A stretch of 64,000 nt of DNA, taken from contig NZ_FOYQ01000001.1 in NCBI RefSeq assembly GCF_900115205.1, positions 585,240 through 649,239 of the forward strand, written 5' to 3'. Each line of letters begins with the position of its first letter. Positions within the stretch are counted from its first letter, which is position 1. This document shows, in pieces, positions 8,937 through 16,610 of the stretch. The position numbers and the translations under genes are program-made. The notes under the pieces are model-generated. The model saw nothing but the letters and a program-made list of their open reading frames with translations. It made no database searches and was not told the origin of the DNA. The stretch comes from Robiginitalea myxolifaciens. GTDB lineage: Bacteria; Bacteroidota; Bacteroidia; Flavobacteriales; Flavobacteriaceae.

Positions 8937-9554
8937 CTAGGTGTGCAAGCCGCACTCCCGGTTTTCCAGGACTTTGGTAGGATCGAAATAACGATGTTCG
9001 TTAGGGAGGTTCCGGGCCTCGAGATAGGCATCGAGTTGGGTATCACTCCAATAATAGAAAGGACTTACCTTCAGGACACCGTCTTTACTGAGACTGAGGA
9101 TATCCAGGGTATCCCGGTGCGCTGTTTGCCCGCGGCGCAGGTTCGTAAACCAGAGGTCGGGTTCAAATTCCCGCATCGCACGCTGAAAGGGTTCCAGCTT
9201 TACCTGCCGGGTAAACTCAGCATGTCGGGGATCGTCTATCCCGGGGATTCCCATAACCGCATCACGATGGGCTGCTGTTTGCTTTGGAACGTAGAGTCGG
9301 ATATCCAACCCCAGGCGATAGGTCAGGTCCTCTGCATGCGCGTAGGTTTGCGGGGTGTTGTATCCCGTATCGCACCAGATTACCGGAACCGTGCGATCAA
9401 TATCGGTTACGGCGTGGAGGATGGCTACCTCGTAAGGCCTGAAATTCGTTGTGAGTACAGGTCGTTTAGCCCGCTCCAGGGCCCAGGCGATTATTTCTTC
9501 AGGGGGAATTCCTCGTAATTGCTGATTAAGCTGGTCAACTTGTTTCTGGGTCAT
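8937..9554 (-). CDS. cysH: Phosphoadenosine phosphosulfate (PAPS) reductase
   Basis: 205-residue PP-loop family reductase that converts PAPS to sulfite with thioredoxin as electron donor. It has the substrate loop (TTNFRPYEVAILHAV), VIWCDTGYNTPQTYAH, the Arg-rich NLRRGQTAHRD segment and the C-terminal catalytic ECGLH at the very end. Only two cysteines are present, so the CC...CxxC iron-sulfur ligands of APS reductases are absent, which points to a PAPS enzyme that needs an APS kinase elsewhere. In many flavobacteria cysD and cysN follow; here the next gene is sir after 75 bases. A clear promoter with an overlapping dyad lies upstream, so cysH starts the sulfite operon. Confidence 0.9.
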   Translation of the reverse strand: MTQKQVDQLNQQLRGIPPEEIIAWALERAKRPVLTTNFRPYEVAILHAVTDIDRTVPVIWCDTGYNTPQTYAHAEDLTYRLGLDIRLYVPKQTAAHRDAVMGIPGIDDPRHAEFTRQVKLEPFQRAMREFEPDLWFTNLRRGQTAHRDTLDILSLSKDGVLKVSPFYYWSDTQLDAYLEARNLPNEHRYFDPTKVLENRECGLHT

Positions 9555-9574
9555 AATTCAGTATTTCCTTTTAT

Positions 9575-9591
9575 CCTATCGTTTTACTAGG
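9575..9591. promoter_or_regulatory. Candidate Rrf2 operator, copy B, at the cysH start site
   Basis: CCTATCGTTTTACTAGG, the most symmetric copy (CCTA-N9-TAGG). It begins about six bases downstream of the cysH -7 box, so it would cover the transcription start and could block polymerase. This is inferred from position and repetition. Confidence 0.55.
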
Positions 9592-9596
9592 TTATT

Positions 9597-9604
9597 CAAA
9601 GATA
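9597..9604 (-). promoter_or_regulatory. cysH promoter -7 box
   Basis: Minus strand TATCTTTG is an exact match to the Bacteroidetes -7 consensus TAnnTTTG, about 45 bases before the cysH ATG. No clear -33 TTG at the best spacing was found; a CAATT-TTC-AATTG dyad occupies the spacer (9609-9621). Confidence 0.6.
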
Positions 9605-9654
9605 AACGCAATTTTCAATTGTAAAAGCCGAAACGGCAATAAATATCAGTTTAC

Positions 9655-9670
9655 CCTATAGTTTTAATAG
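9655..9670. promoter_or_regulatory. Candidate Rrf2 operator, copy C (upstream of the cysH promoter)
   Basis: CCTATAGTTTTAATAG, 13 of 16 identical to copy B, about 50 bases upstream of the cysH -7 box and 56 bases after the rrf2 stop. Two sites flanking a promoter suggest cooperative binding, but this is inference. Confidence 0.45.
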
Positions 9671-9725
9671 ATTTTTAAAATATCCCGGGTTTTACTGCGG
9701 AAATTTTAGGAGAACCTTGGGATTT

Positions 9726-10133
9726 TTAGAGGATATCAGCGAGGCTGTGACTGCGATATACGTCCAGGGCACTGTCCCGGACCCGCAACATCAAGCGATG
9801 TACGGAACACTTGTCTTCATCCGGGCAGTCGTCGCAGGCTTCGTAAAAATTAAGGCTGACGCAGGGAACCATGGCAATGGGTCCTTCCAGCACCCGCATG
9901 ACAGCGGTCATTGGGATATCCGCCGGATCCTTAATCAGGTAGTAGCCTCCCCCCTTCCCTTTGCGGGATCCCAGAAAGCCGTTTTTACGCAAGGTGAGTA
10001 AGATACTCTCCAGGAATTTTTGAGAGATCTGCTCCTGCTCTGCTATCTCAGCGATTTGCACGGGTTGCCTGTCCTCGCGGTTTGCGAGGTAAACCAGGGC
10101 CTTCAATCCGTACTTCGTCTTTTTGGATAGCAT
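9726..10133 (-). CDS. Rrf2-family transcriptional regulator, probable sulfur regulator
   Basis: 135-residue winged-helix protein of the Rrf2 (IscR/CymR/NsrR) family. The helix-turn-helix lies at about 25-60 (IAEIAEQEQISQKFLESIL, then the wing SRKGKGGGYYL). Four cysteines are clustered at 91, 100, 103 and 109 with a His at 112, so an Fe-S cluster or a metal could be bound, although the spacing differs from that of E. coli IscR. It lies between metZ (26 bases upstream) and cysH, and dyads flank the cysH and sir promoters. Control of sulfate/sulfite assimilation is inferred from this context; CymR-like binding to a cysteine-synthesis enzyme, or Fe-S sensing, are alternatives. Confidence 0.88.
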   Translation of the reverse strand: MLSKKTKYGLKALVYLANREDRQPVQIAEIAEQEQISQKFLESILLTLRKNGFLGSRKGKGGGYYLIKDPADIPMTAVMRVLEGPIAMVPCVSLNFYEACDDCPDEDKCSVHRLMLRVRDSALDVYRSHSLADIL

Positions 10134-10159
10134 CTTACGAAGATAGGAAAATCCGTCGC

Positions 10160-11347
10160 TCAGACCGCTTTGAGCGCCTGCTCCAGATCTGCCAGTATAT
10201 CCGCAGGATGTTCCAGACCAACGGAAATGCGAACCATGCCATCGGTAATTCCACTGGCCTGACGTTGCTCAGGACTCAATTTGCTGTGGGTTGTAGAAGC
10301 CGGATGCGTAACAATGCTGCGGGAATCTCCCAGGTTGGCCGAAAGGGATAGCAACTGGATCTGATCAAAAAACCGCCGGCCGCCTTCCACCCCACCAGCT
10401 ACTTCAAAGGCTACCACACAGCCACCGGCTTTCATTTGTTTCACGGCCAGCGCATGGGCAGGATGCGATTTCAAAAAAGGATATTTGACCCAATTCACTT
10501 TGGGGTGCGCCGAGAGGAATTCGGCCACCTTGAGGGCATTTTCACATTGACGGTCTACGCGAACAGCCAGGGTTTCCATACTCTTGGAAAGCAGCCAGGC
10601 ATTGAAGGGAGAAAGCGCCGGACCCGTAATTCGGGAGAAACGATAGACCCTATCGATCAGTTCCCGGCTCCCCACGGTAATCCCGGCAAGAACCCTTCCC
10701 TGGCCGTCCATTAATTTGGTTCCGGAATGGATAACCAGGTCTGCTCCGAAGCGAATGGGCTGTTGCAAATACGGTGTTGCAAAACAGTTATCGATCACCA
10801 GTAATATCCCGTGATCCCGGGCAATTTTGCCCAATGCCTCCAGGTCCAGGACATCGACCCCGGGATTGGTAGGGGTCTCCGCATACAGCATTTTGGTATT
10901 CGGGCCAATAAGCGCGGGAATGTCTTCCAGCCGATCGGGTTGAAAATAGCTGTGCTGAATATTCCATTTCGGAAAGAACTGTGTAAAAAGGGTATGGGTA
11001 GAACCAAACACACTGCGGGAGGAAACGATGTGATCCCCGCTTTCGAGCAAGGCAGCGAAAGTGGAAAACACTGCAGCCATTCCGGAAGCAAAGGCAAAAC
11101 CATCCTCGGCCCCTTCCATCTTACAGACCTTATCGATCCATTCCGATGTATTAGGGTTGGAATAGCGGGAGTAAATATTGCGCTCTTTTTCCTCCGCAAA
11201 GGAAGCCCGCATGTCCTCAGCATCGTCAAATACAAAGCTCGAGGTAAGATAGAGCGGTGCACTGTGTTCCTGAAACTCCGATCGCGGAATCTGGGTCCGG
11301 ATAGCTTCTGTCTCGGGTTGTAACCCGTTTTTCTTATTCCTTGACAT
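10160..11347 (-). CDS. metZ: O-acetyl/O-succinylhomoserine sulfhydrylase
   Basis: 395-residue PLP enzyme of the Cys/Met metabolism family. It joins sulfide to activated homoserine to give homocysteine directly. The PLP-binding lysine is Lys211 in HSGTKLMDGQGR; the MDGQGR form after the lysine is typical of the MetZ group and unlike cystathionine gamma-synthase. YSRYSNPN near 59-66 and the SLGDSRSIVTHPASTTH-type segment near the C-terminus (as NLGDSRSIVTHPASTTH) are present. It is 51 bases downstream of the metX-thrA fusion whose product it uses and 26 bases before the Rrf2 gene, so it links carbon activation to the sulfide made by Sir. The acyl group preference cannot be read from the sequence. 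Confidence 0.9.
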   Translation of the reverse strand: MSRNKKNGLQPETEAIRTQIPRSEFQEHSAPLYLTSSFVFDDAEDMRASFAEEKERNIYSRYSNPNTSEWIDKVCKMEGAEDGFAFASGMAAVFSTFAALLESGDHIVSSRSVFGSTHTLFTQFFPKWNIQHSYFQPDRLEDIPALIGPNTKMLYAETPTNPGVDVLDLEALGKIARDHGILLVIDNCFATPYLQQPIRFGADLVIHSGTKLMDGQGRVLAGITVGSRELIDRVYRFSRITGPALSPFNAWLLSKSMETLAVRVDRQCENALKVAEFLSAHPKVNWVKYPFLKSHPAHALAVKQMKAGGCVVAFEVAGGVEGGRRFFDQIQLLSLSANLGDSRSIVTHPASTTHSKLSPEQRQASGITDGMVRISVGLEHPADILADLEQALKAV

Positions 11348-11398
11348 GTGTATCGTATTTAAGCCAAAATACGGCTGTAATCTATTTTGTTTCTTATG

Positions 11399-14300
11399 TT
11401 AATCCCGTAACCCCTGCTCCGCTATCCTTAAAATATCACCGAATACGCCACGTGCCGTTACCGCGGCACCAGCTCCGGCACCCTGGATAACCAGCGGCTT
11501 TTCACCATAGGATTCCGTAAAAATCTCAATGAGCGAATCCGCACCCCGAACCTGACCCAGGGGGTCGTTTTGGGGAATGCATTCCAACCGCACTTTTAAG
11601 TCTCCTTTTTGCTGGAGTAAGTCGCCTGAAAGCTCCCCGACGTACCGCAATACCTCATCGGAACCACAGGTTTTTTTTCGTTCCTGAAAAATCGCATCTA
11701 ACTGGGGCAGGGCCGCTATAAAATCGGGCAGCTCCAACTCCTGCATGTCCTGAGGGATCAGATTCTCTATCGCGATATCTTCAAATTCATTTTCCAGGTC
11801 GAGTTCACGTGCCAGGATGAGGAGTTTCCTGCCAACGTCATTCCCGCTGAGGTCTTCCCGGGGGTCCGGTTCGGTGTATCCGCGATCCAGGGCTTCCTGA
11901 ACTATTTCAGAAAATGGGCGATCCTCCTGACAATAACTATTGAAAATATAACTGAGGGAGCCCGAGAAAACCCCTCTGATACGGGTAATGTTCTCCCCGG
12001 ACAAATGGAGCAAGGCAATAGTATCGATAAGCGGTAGCCCGGCCCCTACATTGGTCTCATAGAGGTATTGCTTTTGATGCTGTTGCAATTGCTCCCGCAA
12101 ACTCGTGTAAAAATCGAAGGATAGCGTGTTGGCTATCTTGTTGGAAGATACCAGGTCAAATCCATTGGCAACCAAATCGGTATAGCGTTCTACAAAACGA
12201 AGGCTGGCGGTATTGTCTACAGCGATCAGGTTTTCCAGATGATGTGCGCGTGCATAATCAAAAATATCCTCCAGGCGATATCCCTGATTTGCGGCTTTCA
12301 GTTTCGTTTCCCAGTCACTGTTTATCCCCCGGTGATCCAGGAGCACCTGCCGGGAATTGGCCACGGCAAAGACATGGATAGCAATCCCTTTTCGAGCCTC
12401 AATTTTCTCCCGGGATTCCAGAATCTGTTGCATTAGGGTTCCGCCAACGGTCCCCACGCCAAATACCGCGAGATTGATCTTTTTCAGGATGCCGAATATT
12501 TGCCCGTGGATAACATTTACCGCTTTGAGCAAATCCGGTTTTCGCACCACCAGACTGACGTTACGTCCACTCACGGTATTGTTAAAGAGCAAGGGAACAA
12601 CCTGATTTCGGATAAGGGCCGAATAGGGCTTGTGGAAATTACTCAGCTCCAGGCCAACGATGGAGATCACGGCTACTTCGGAGCGGATGGTGATCCCCTG
12701 GATATCCCTGGTTTTAAAATCTTCCTCAAAGGCGGCAATGAGCGCATCTCTGGCCCGGGTTGCTTCACTTGCGGCAACTACCAACCCAATCCCCCGCTCA
12801 GAAGATCCCTGTGAAATGATGCCCACGCTGATCCCGCTTTGACCCAGGGCCCGGAAAATCTTGGCATCCACCCCGACTTTTCCCAGTAACCCGCGGCCTT
12901 CCAAATTTATAAGGGCCTGGTCCTCGATAACCGAAAGCGAGCGAATACCCTCTCCCCCGGAAGCCGGACCAATCAGTGTCCCTTCATTATCTGAATTGAA
13001 GGTATTGAGGATGCGCAGGGGAATATTTTTTTCCAACAGCGGCACAATGGTCTTAGCGTGCAAAATGGTCGCTCCAAAATTTGCCAGTTCATTGGCCTCC
13101 TCGTAGGAAAGTCTGTCGATGCGCCGGGCTTCCGGTACCAGGTCCGGATTGGCGGTGTAAATCCCATCGACGTGGGTATAATTGCGCATTTCGGCTGCGT
13201 TCAGGAAATTCGCCAGCAAGGCAGCCGTGTAGTTGCTTCCATTGCGCCCCAGGGTTGTGGTTTCTCCTCGCTCATTGGAGGCTATAAAACCCGTGACCAG
13301 CGGTAAGCTTCCCTTTGGCAGCTTCTCAAAAAAGTCGGCGGTGTTCTCCCGGCTTACCCCTTCAAGGAGTTGTCCGTCCAGAAAGTCTCCTTTGGTCTTT
13401 AAGAATTCCCGGGAATCTACCGCTATGGCATTTAAACCGGAGGCCTGCAACCGTTCGCTCACCCAGGCCACTGACAGCAATTCCCCAATGGCCAGGACCT
13501 GTGCCCTGATTTTTGGACTGTAGTCCCCGAGTATTTGCACGCCTTCCAGCAAACGCCCCAATTCCTCAATATATCCATTGAGCAGTGCTGTACTTCCCGC
13601 ATGTTGCTGATACTGCACAAATTCCTCCAGATCCTGGTGGTAGTCCTTCCCAGTTGCTGCCCGTTCCAATAGGTTTTCCAGCTGGTCGGTTGCTTTTCCC
13701 CGCGCCGACAGAACCACCAGGACTTTTTGATTGTGGGCAGCCTGGTCCCGGATAATTTCCACTACCCGATCCAGCCCATTGCCGTTGGCCAGAGACTTCC
13801 CTCCGAATTTGAGGACCAGGGGTGCCTTGGCCTGAGCTTCCGGTTTAAAGATAGGAGCCAGAAGTTCCTCCATTTGCTCAAATTCAATGAGGAAGGCATC
13901 ATGGCCGTGAACCGACTGGATTTCCCCATAGGTAACCCCGGCATTGGATTGCGCCAATTGCTTGTAGGTCTCCTTGTTCTCCACAGCGGTAAAGAACAAA
14001 TCCGAATCCACCCCGATGATGTGGATTTTCATAGGGCTCTTCCGAAGCTGCTGGAAAACCTCCTCGCCGTTCCGGGTAATATCAATGGTCTTGAGTAGCT
14101 GGTTGGTAAGCTTATAAGCAGCCAGTTGAAAGCGTTGCTGCAATTTCTTACCGTGATGCAACAACCAGCTTTCGACATTGAACACCTGAAGATCTTCATT
14201 TGTGCTGCGTCCAAATCGGCGTTTAAAGGATTCCGGCGTCCGATAGCAGAGCATGGCGTGCATACGGGCATCGTGTACAGGTTGGCTGGAGTTAACCAGG

Positions 14301-14797
14301 AACTGCTCCTGAATCTGGCAGTTGGCGATGAGCCAGTCCGTAGATTTCCAATCTGAGGCTACCGGGATCAGGTGCGCAATGCGTTCGGGTTGTAAGGCCG
14401 CCATCTCCCAGGCAATCCCTCCGCCCAAAGAGCCGCCCAATAAAGCAAAAAGCCTATCTACACCCAGGGCGTCCAGGCCCTGCCAAAAGATTCGGGCAAT
14501 GTCCCCGGCTACAAAATCCTTGTAATTCTCAATGAGGAATCCGTCATAGCCGTTTCCGGGAACATTAAAACAAAGCACCGTGTACCTTTCGATATCGATA
14601 CACTTATCGAGGCCAACCAGAGCATTCCACCACCCATCTGGTCCCCCCACATGGGAGTTTCCCGTTAAGGCATGGTTGATCAATACCACGGGAGCCTCGC
14701 CGAGCTTCTGCCCAAACTGTTCATAAGACAGGCGAATATCGAGTTGTGCACCGCTACGGGTGGTAAATCCGGGTATTGCTATTTCAGGTAAATCCAT
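11399..14797 (-). CDS. metX-thrA: Trifunctional MetX-aspartokinase-homoserine dehydrogenase fusion
   Basis: About 1132 residues with three enzymes in one chain. Residues 1-316 are a homoserine O-acyltransferase (MetX, alpha/beta hydrolase): LLGGSLGGG has the nucleophile Ser123, VDSDLFF the Asp, SVHGHDAF the His. Residues about 327-640 are aspartokinase (VLKFGGKSLANG), followed by ACT regulatory repeats to about 770. Residues about 774-1132 are homoserine dehydrogenase (INLAVFGVGTVGGT, ETNVGAGLP, GVFSGSLSYIFNSY). The protein thus makes aspartyl phosphate and homoserine and then activates homoserine. The aspartate-semialdehyde dehydrogenase step is not included. I chose the ATG at 14797; another in frame at 14809 adds four residues. 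The SAM-I riboswitch 64 bases upstream puts the whole chain under SAM control, which suggests a methionine-dedicated isozyme. Confidence 0.95.
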   Translation of the reverse strand: MDLPEIAIPGFTTRSGAQLDIRLSYEQFGQKLGEAPVVLINHALTGNSHVGGPDGWWNALVGLDKCIDIERYTVLCFNVPGNGYDGFLIENYKDFVAGDIARIFWQGLDALGVDRLFALLGGSLGGGIAWEMAALQPERIAHLIPVASDWKSTDWLIANCQIQEQFLVNSSQPVHDARMHAMLCYRTPESFKRRFGRSTNEDLQVFNVESWLLHHGKKLQQRFQLAAYKLTNQLLKTIDITRNGEEVFQQLRKSPMKIHIIGVDSDLFFTAVENKETYKQLAQSNAGVTYGEIQSVHGHDAFLIEFEQMEELLAPIFKPEAQAKAPLVLKFGGKSLANGNGLDRVVEIIRDQAAHNQKVLVVLSARGKATDQLENLLERAATGKDYHQDLEEFVQYQQHAGSTALLNGYIEELGRLLEGVQILGDYSPKIRAQVLAIGELLSVAWVSERLQASGLNAIAVDSREFLKTKGDFLDGQLLEGVSRENTADFFEKLPKGSLPLVTGFIASNERGETTTLGRNGSNYTAALLANFLNAAEMRNYTHVDGIYTANPDLVPEARRIDRLSYEEANELANFGATILHAKTIVPLLEKNIPLRILNTFNSDNEGTLIGPASGGEGIRSLSVIEDQALINLEGRGLLGKVGVDAKIFRALGQSGISVGIISQGSSERGIGLVVAASEATRARDALIAAFEEDFKTRDIQGITIRSEVAVISIVGLELSNFHKPYSALIRNQVVPLLFNNTVSGRNVSLVVRKPDLLKAVNVIHGQIFGILKKINLAVFGVGTVGGTLMQQILESREKIEARKGIAIHVFAVANSRQVLLDHRGINSDWETKLKAANQGYRLEDIFDYARAHHLENLIAVDNTASLRFVERYTDLVANGFDLVSSNKIANTLSFDFYTSLREQLQQHQKQYLYETNVGAGLPLIDTIALLHLSGENITRIRGVFSGSLSYIFNSYCQEDRPFSEIVQEALDRGYTEPDPREDLSGNDVGRKLLILARELDLENEFEDIAIENLIPQDMQELELPDFIAALPQLDAIFQERKKTCGSDEVLRYVGELSGDLLQQKGDLKVRLECIPQNDPLGQVRGADSLIEIFTESYGEKPLVIQGAGAGAAVTARGVFGDILRIAEQGLRD

Positions 14798-14840
14798 ACA
14801 GTTAAACAATAAAAGAACGGTATGGGAAAGGGAAGGATAG

Positions 14841-14855
14841 GGACCTCAAAGGTCC
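14841..14855 (-). promoter_or_regulatory. Hairpin between riboswitch and metX-thrA start
   Basis: GGACCT-CAA-AGGTCC, a perfect 6-bp hairpin six bases from the 3' edge of the SAM-I aptamer and 44 bases before the start codon. It has no T-tract, so it is more likely part of the expression platform than a terminator. Confidence 0.5.
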
Positions 14856-14860
14856 GTTAT

Positions 14861-15005
14861 GTTATCTGCCCCGAACAGCTCATTGCTGTCTGCGGCCGCT
14901 CTGACAAACCGCAACAAACGGGATAGAATGTAGCACCTTCTCCGCACAGGGGCGAAGGGTTGCTAAGGCTTCAAAGGGTCTATTCCCTCCACCTTTCTCG
15001 ATAAC
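14861..15005 (-). promoter_or_regulatory. SAM-I (S-box) riboswitch controlling metX-thrA
   Basis: Minus strand: P1 GTTATC (15005-15000) pairs with GATAAC (14866-14861). The core GAGAAAGGTGGAGGGA, GCCTTAGCAACC and AAGGTGCTACATTC is identical or nearly identical to the copy at 3993-4128, while P3/P4 arms differ in sequence. This is a clear SAM-I aptamer. Confidence 0.95.
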
Positions 15006-15031
15006 CGATCAATAAAACGTTGAACTTGGGT

Positions 15032-15039
15032 CAAATATA
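15032..15039 (-). promoter_or_regulatory. Promoter -7 box of metX-thrA
   Basis: Minus strand TATATTTG fits TAnnTTTG exactly. Transcription would begin about 20 bases before the first riboswitch base, so the aptamer is at the 5' end of the message. Confidence 0.6.
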
Positions 15040-15079
15040 GGGTGCCCTGAAGCTAAAAACCCAATATTTGGCCGAATAT

Positions 15080-16336
15080 TTATAATTCGAATGCCTCGCG
15101 AACCTGGTCTACGGCATCCAGTTTCTCCCAGGTGAACAATTCTACTTCTTTTTCTACCCGGCCATTATAGGGGGATTCAAATACCTTGGTAACCGTTCTG
15201 GGCTCCTTGCCCAAATGGCCGTAGGCCGCTGTTTCCTTGTAAATAGGGTTTCGGAGTTTCAAGCGCTCTTCTATGGCGAAGGGCCGCATATCAAAAAGTT
15301 TGGCAACGCGGGCGGCAATCTCCCCGTCGCTTAAAGCTACCTTAGCCGTCCCATAAGTATTTACCATTACCGAAGTGGGTTCCACGACACCAATAGCATA
15401 GCTCACCTGCACCAGGATCTCGTCGGCAACTCCTGCGGCCACCAGGTTTTTAGCCGCATGTCGGGCAGCATAGGCCGCGCTGCGATCTACCTTACTCGGA
15501 TCTTTTCCGCTGAAGGCTCCCCCGCCATGGGCCCCTTTACCTCCATAGGTATCCACGATAATCTTGCGTCCGGTCAGGCCTGTATCGCCATGAGGTCCGC
15601 CGATGACAAACTTACCGGTTGGGTTTATGTGGTAGGTAATGTCGTCATTGAACAGCTTCGCAATGCGATCGGGCAGGGACTGGCGTACCCGTGGGATCAG
15701 GTACTTCAGAATATCTTCTTGAATGCGACGGAGCATAACCGCGTCGTCAGCATCGAAGGGATCGTGCTGGGTGGAGATTACGATAGTCACAATCCTGAGT
15801 GGGTTGTGGTCATCGTCATACTCAATGGTTACCTGGGCTTTGGCATCCGGTCGGAGATAGGGTATTTCCCGGGCTTCCCTTCTGAGCGCCGCCAGTTCCC
15901 GCAGCAGCCGGTGCGCCAGTTCCAGTCCCAGGGGCATATAGTTATCGGTTTCCCTGGAGGCATAGCCGAACATCATTCCCTGATCCCCGGCGCCTTGTTC
16001 TTCCTTTTCTCCCCGGTCTACCCCCTGGTTTATGTCCTGGGATTGCTCGTGGATCAGCGATATCACCCCGCAGGAATCCCCGCTGAATTGATATTCGCCT
16101 TTGGTATACCCGATTTCATTGATTACCTCCCGGGTTATCTGTTGCAGATCTACATAGGTATGGCTTTTGACTTCTCCTGCAAGTACCACCTGCCCCGTGG
16201 TCACCAGGGTCTCACAGGCAACCTTGCTTTCCGGATCAAAGGCCAGGAAATTATCGAGCAAAGCGTCGCTTATCTGATCTGCAATTTTATCCGGATGGCC
16301 TTCGCTGACCGATTCGGAGGTAAATAAATATGACAT
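15080..16336 (-). CDS. metK: S-adenosylmethionine synthetase
   Basis: 418 residues from the ATG at 16336 ([21 protein letters not shown] begins there); an upstream in-frame ATG at 16396 would put 20 non-conserved residues in front and run through a leader RNA structure, so it was rejected. The enzyme makes SAM from methionine and ATP. The family signatures [12 protein letters not shown] and [16 protein letters not shown] are present, with the first His of GHPDK as a catalytic residue. The gene sits at the head of the methionine block, 60-odd bases past the second riboswitch promoter. No SAM-I aptamer precedes it, but a different, compact structured leader does (16362-16433). The long + strand reading frame opposite this gene is a shadow. 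Confidence 0.97.
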   Translation of the reverse strand: MSYLFTSESVSEGHPDKIADQISDALLDNFLAFDPESKVACETLVTTGQVVLAGEVKSHTYVDLQQITREVINEIGYTKGEYQFSGDSCGVISLIHEQSQDINQGVDRGEKEEQGAGDQGMMFGYASRETDNYMPLGLELAHRLLRELAALRREAREIPYLRPDAKAQVTIEYDDDHNPLRIVTIVISTQHDPFDADDAVMLRRIQEDILKYLIPRVRQSLPDRIAKLFNDDITYHINPTGKFVIGGPHGDTGLTGRKIIVDTYGGKGAHGGGAFSGKDPSKVDRSAAYAARHAAKNLVAAGVADEILVQVSYAIGVVEPTSVMVNTYGTAKVALSDGEIAARVAKLFDMRPFAIEERLKLRNPIYKETAAYGHLGKEPRTVTKVFESPYNGRVEKEVELFTWEKLDAVDQVREAFEL

Positions 16337-16361
16337 GTTGTTGTAATTCCTTACGAGGAGA

Positions 16362-16433
16362 GATTGCACGGGTTTCCCGGCAAACTGCTTTAGCATTTTT
16401 CGGGTCGCGGATCGGATCCCGGAGGTTGCAATC
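16362..16433 (-). promoter_or_regulatory. Structured metK leader RNA, possible riboswitch
   Basis: On the minus strand GATTGCA (16433-16427) pairs perfectly with TGCAATC (16368-16362) and closes a 72-base multi-hairpin fold. Inside are a G/C hairpin (about 16401-16421, CGGG with CCCG), a small hairpin TGCT-AA-AGCA (16395-16386) and CGGG-AAA-CCCG (16379-16369). It lies 25 bases before the ATG. It matches no SAM riboswitch class I can recognise. The fold is from hand pairing only. Confidence 0.45.
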
Positions 16434-16436
16434 AGT

Positions 16437-16471
16437 CAAATCTATCCTCAAATATGACAGCGGCAAAGGTA
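16437..16471 (-). promoter_or_regulatory. Two candidate -7 boxes for metK
   Basis: TAGATTTG (16444-16437) and TACCTTTG (16471-16464) on the minus strand both fit TAnnTTTG. Use of either would place the 72-base structured leader at the 5' end of the metK message. Confidence 0.45.
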
Positions 16472-16610
16472 AGCTTTTGATGGAAATAACAAAGCATGGA
16501 TTCCAGGCGAATTCCTCCGAATTTTGACCCCTTCCGGTTTTTGGCATCCGGTTGTTCTTTGTATATTGCTTTCCCCTTTTACGGGGCTAATCAACCAAAT
16601 TCACCCCTTC

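Noticed and set aside
15458-16327. 289-codon + strand frame opposite metK
   Set aside because: metK is fully conserved on the minus strand; the + frame has no family features.
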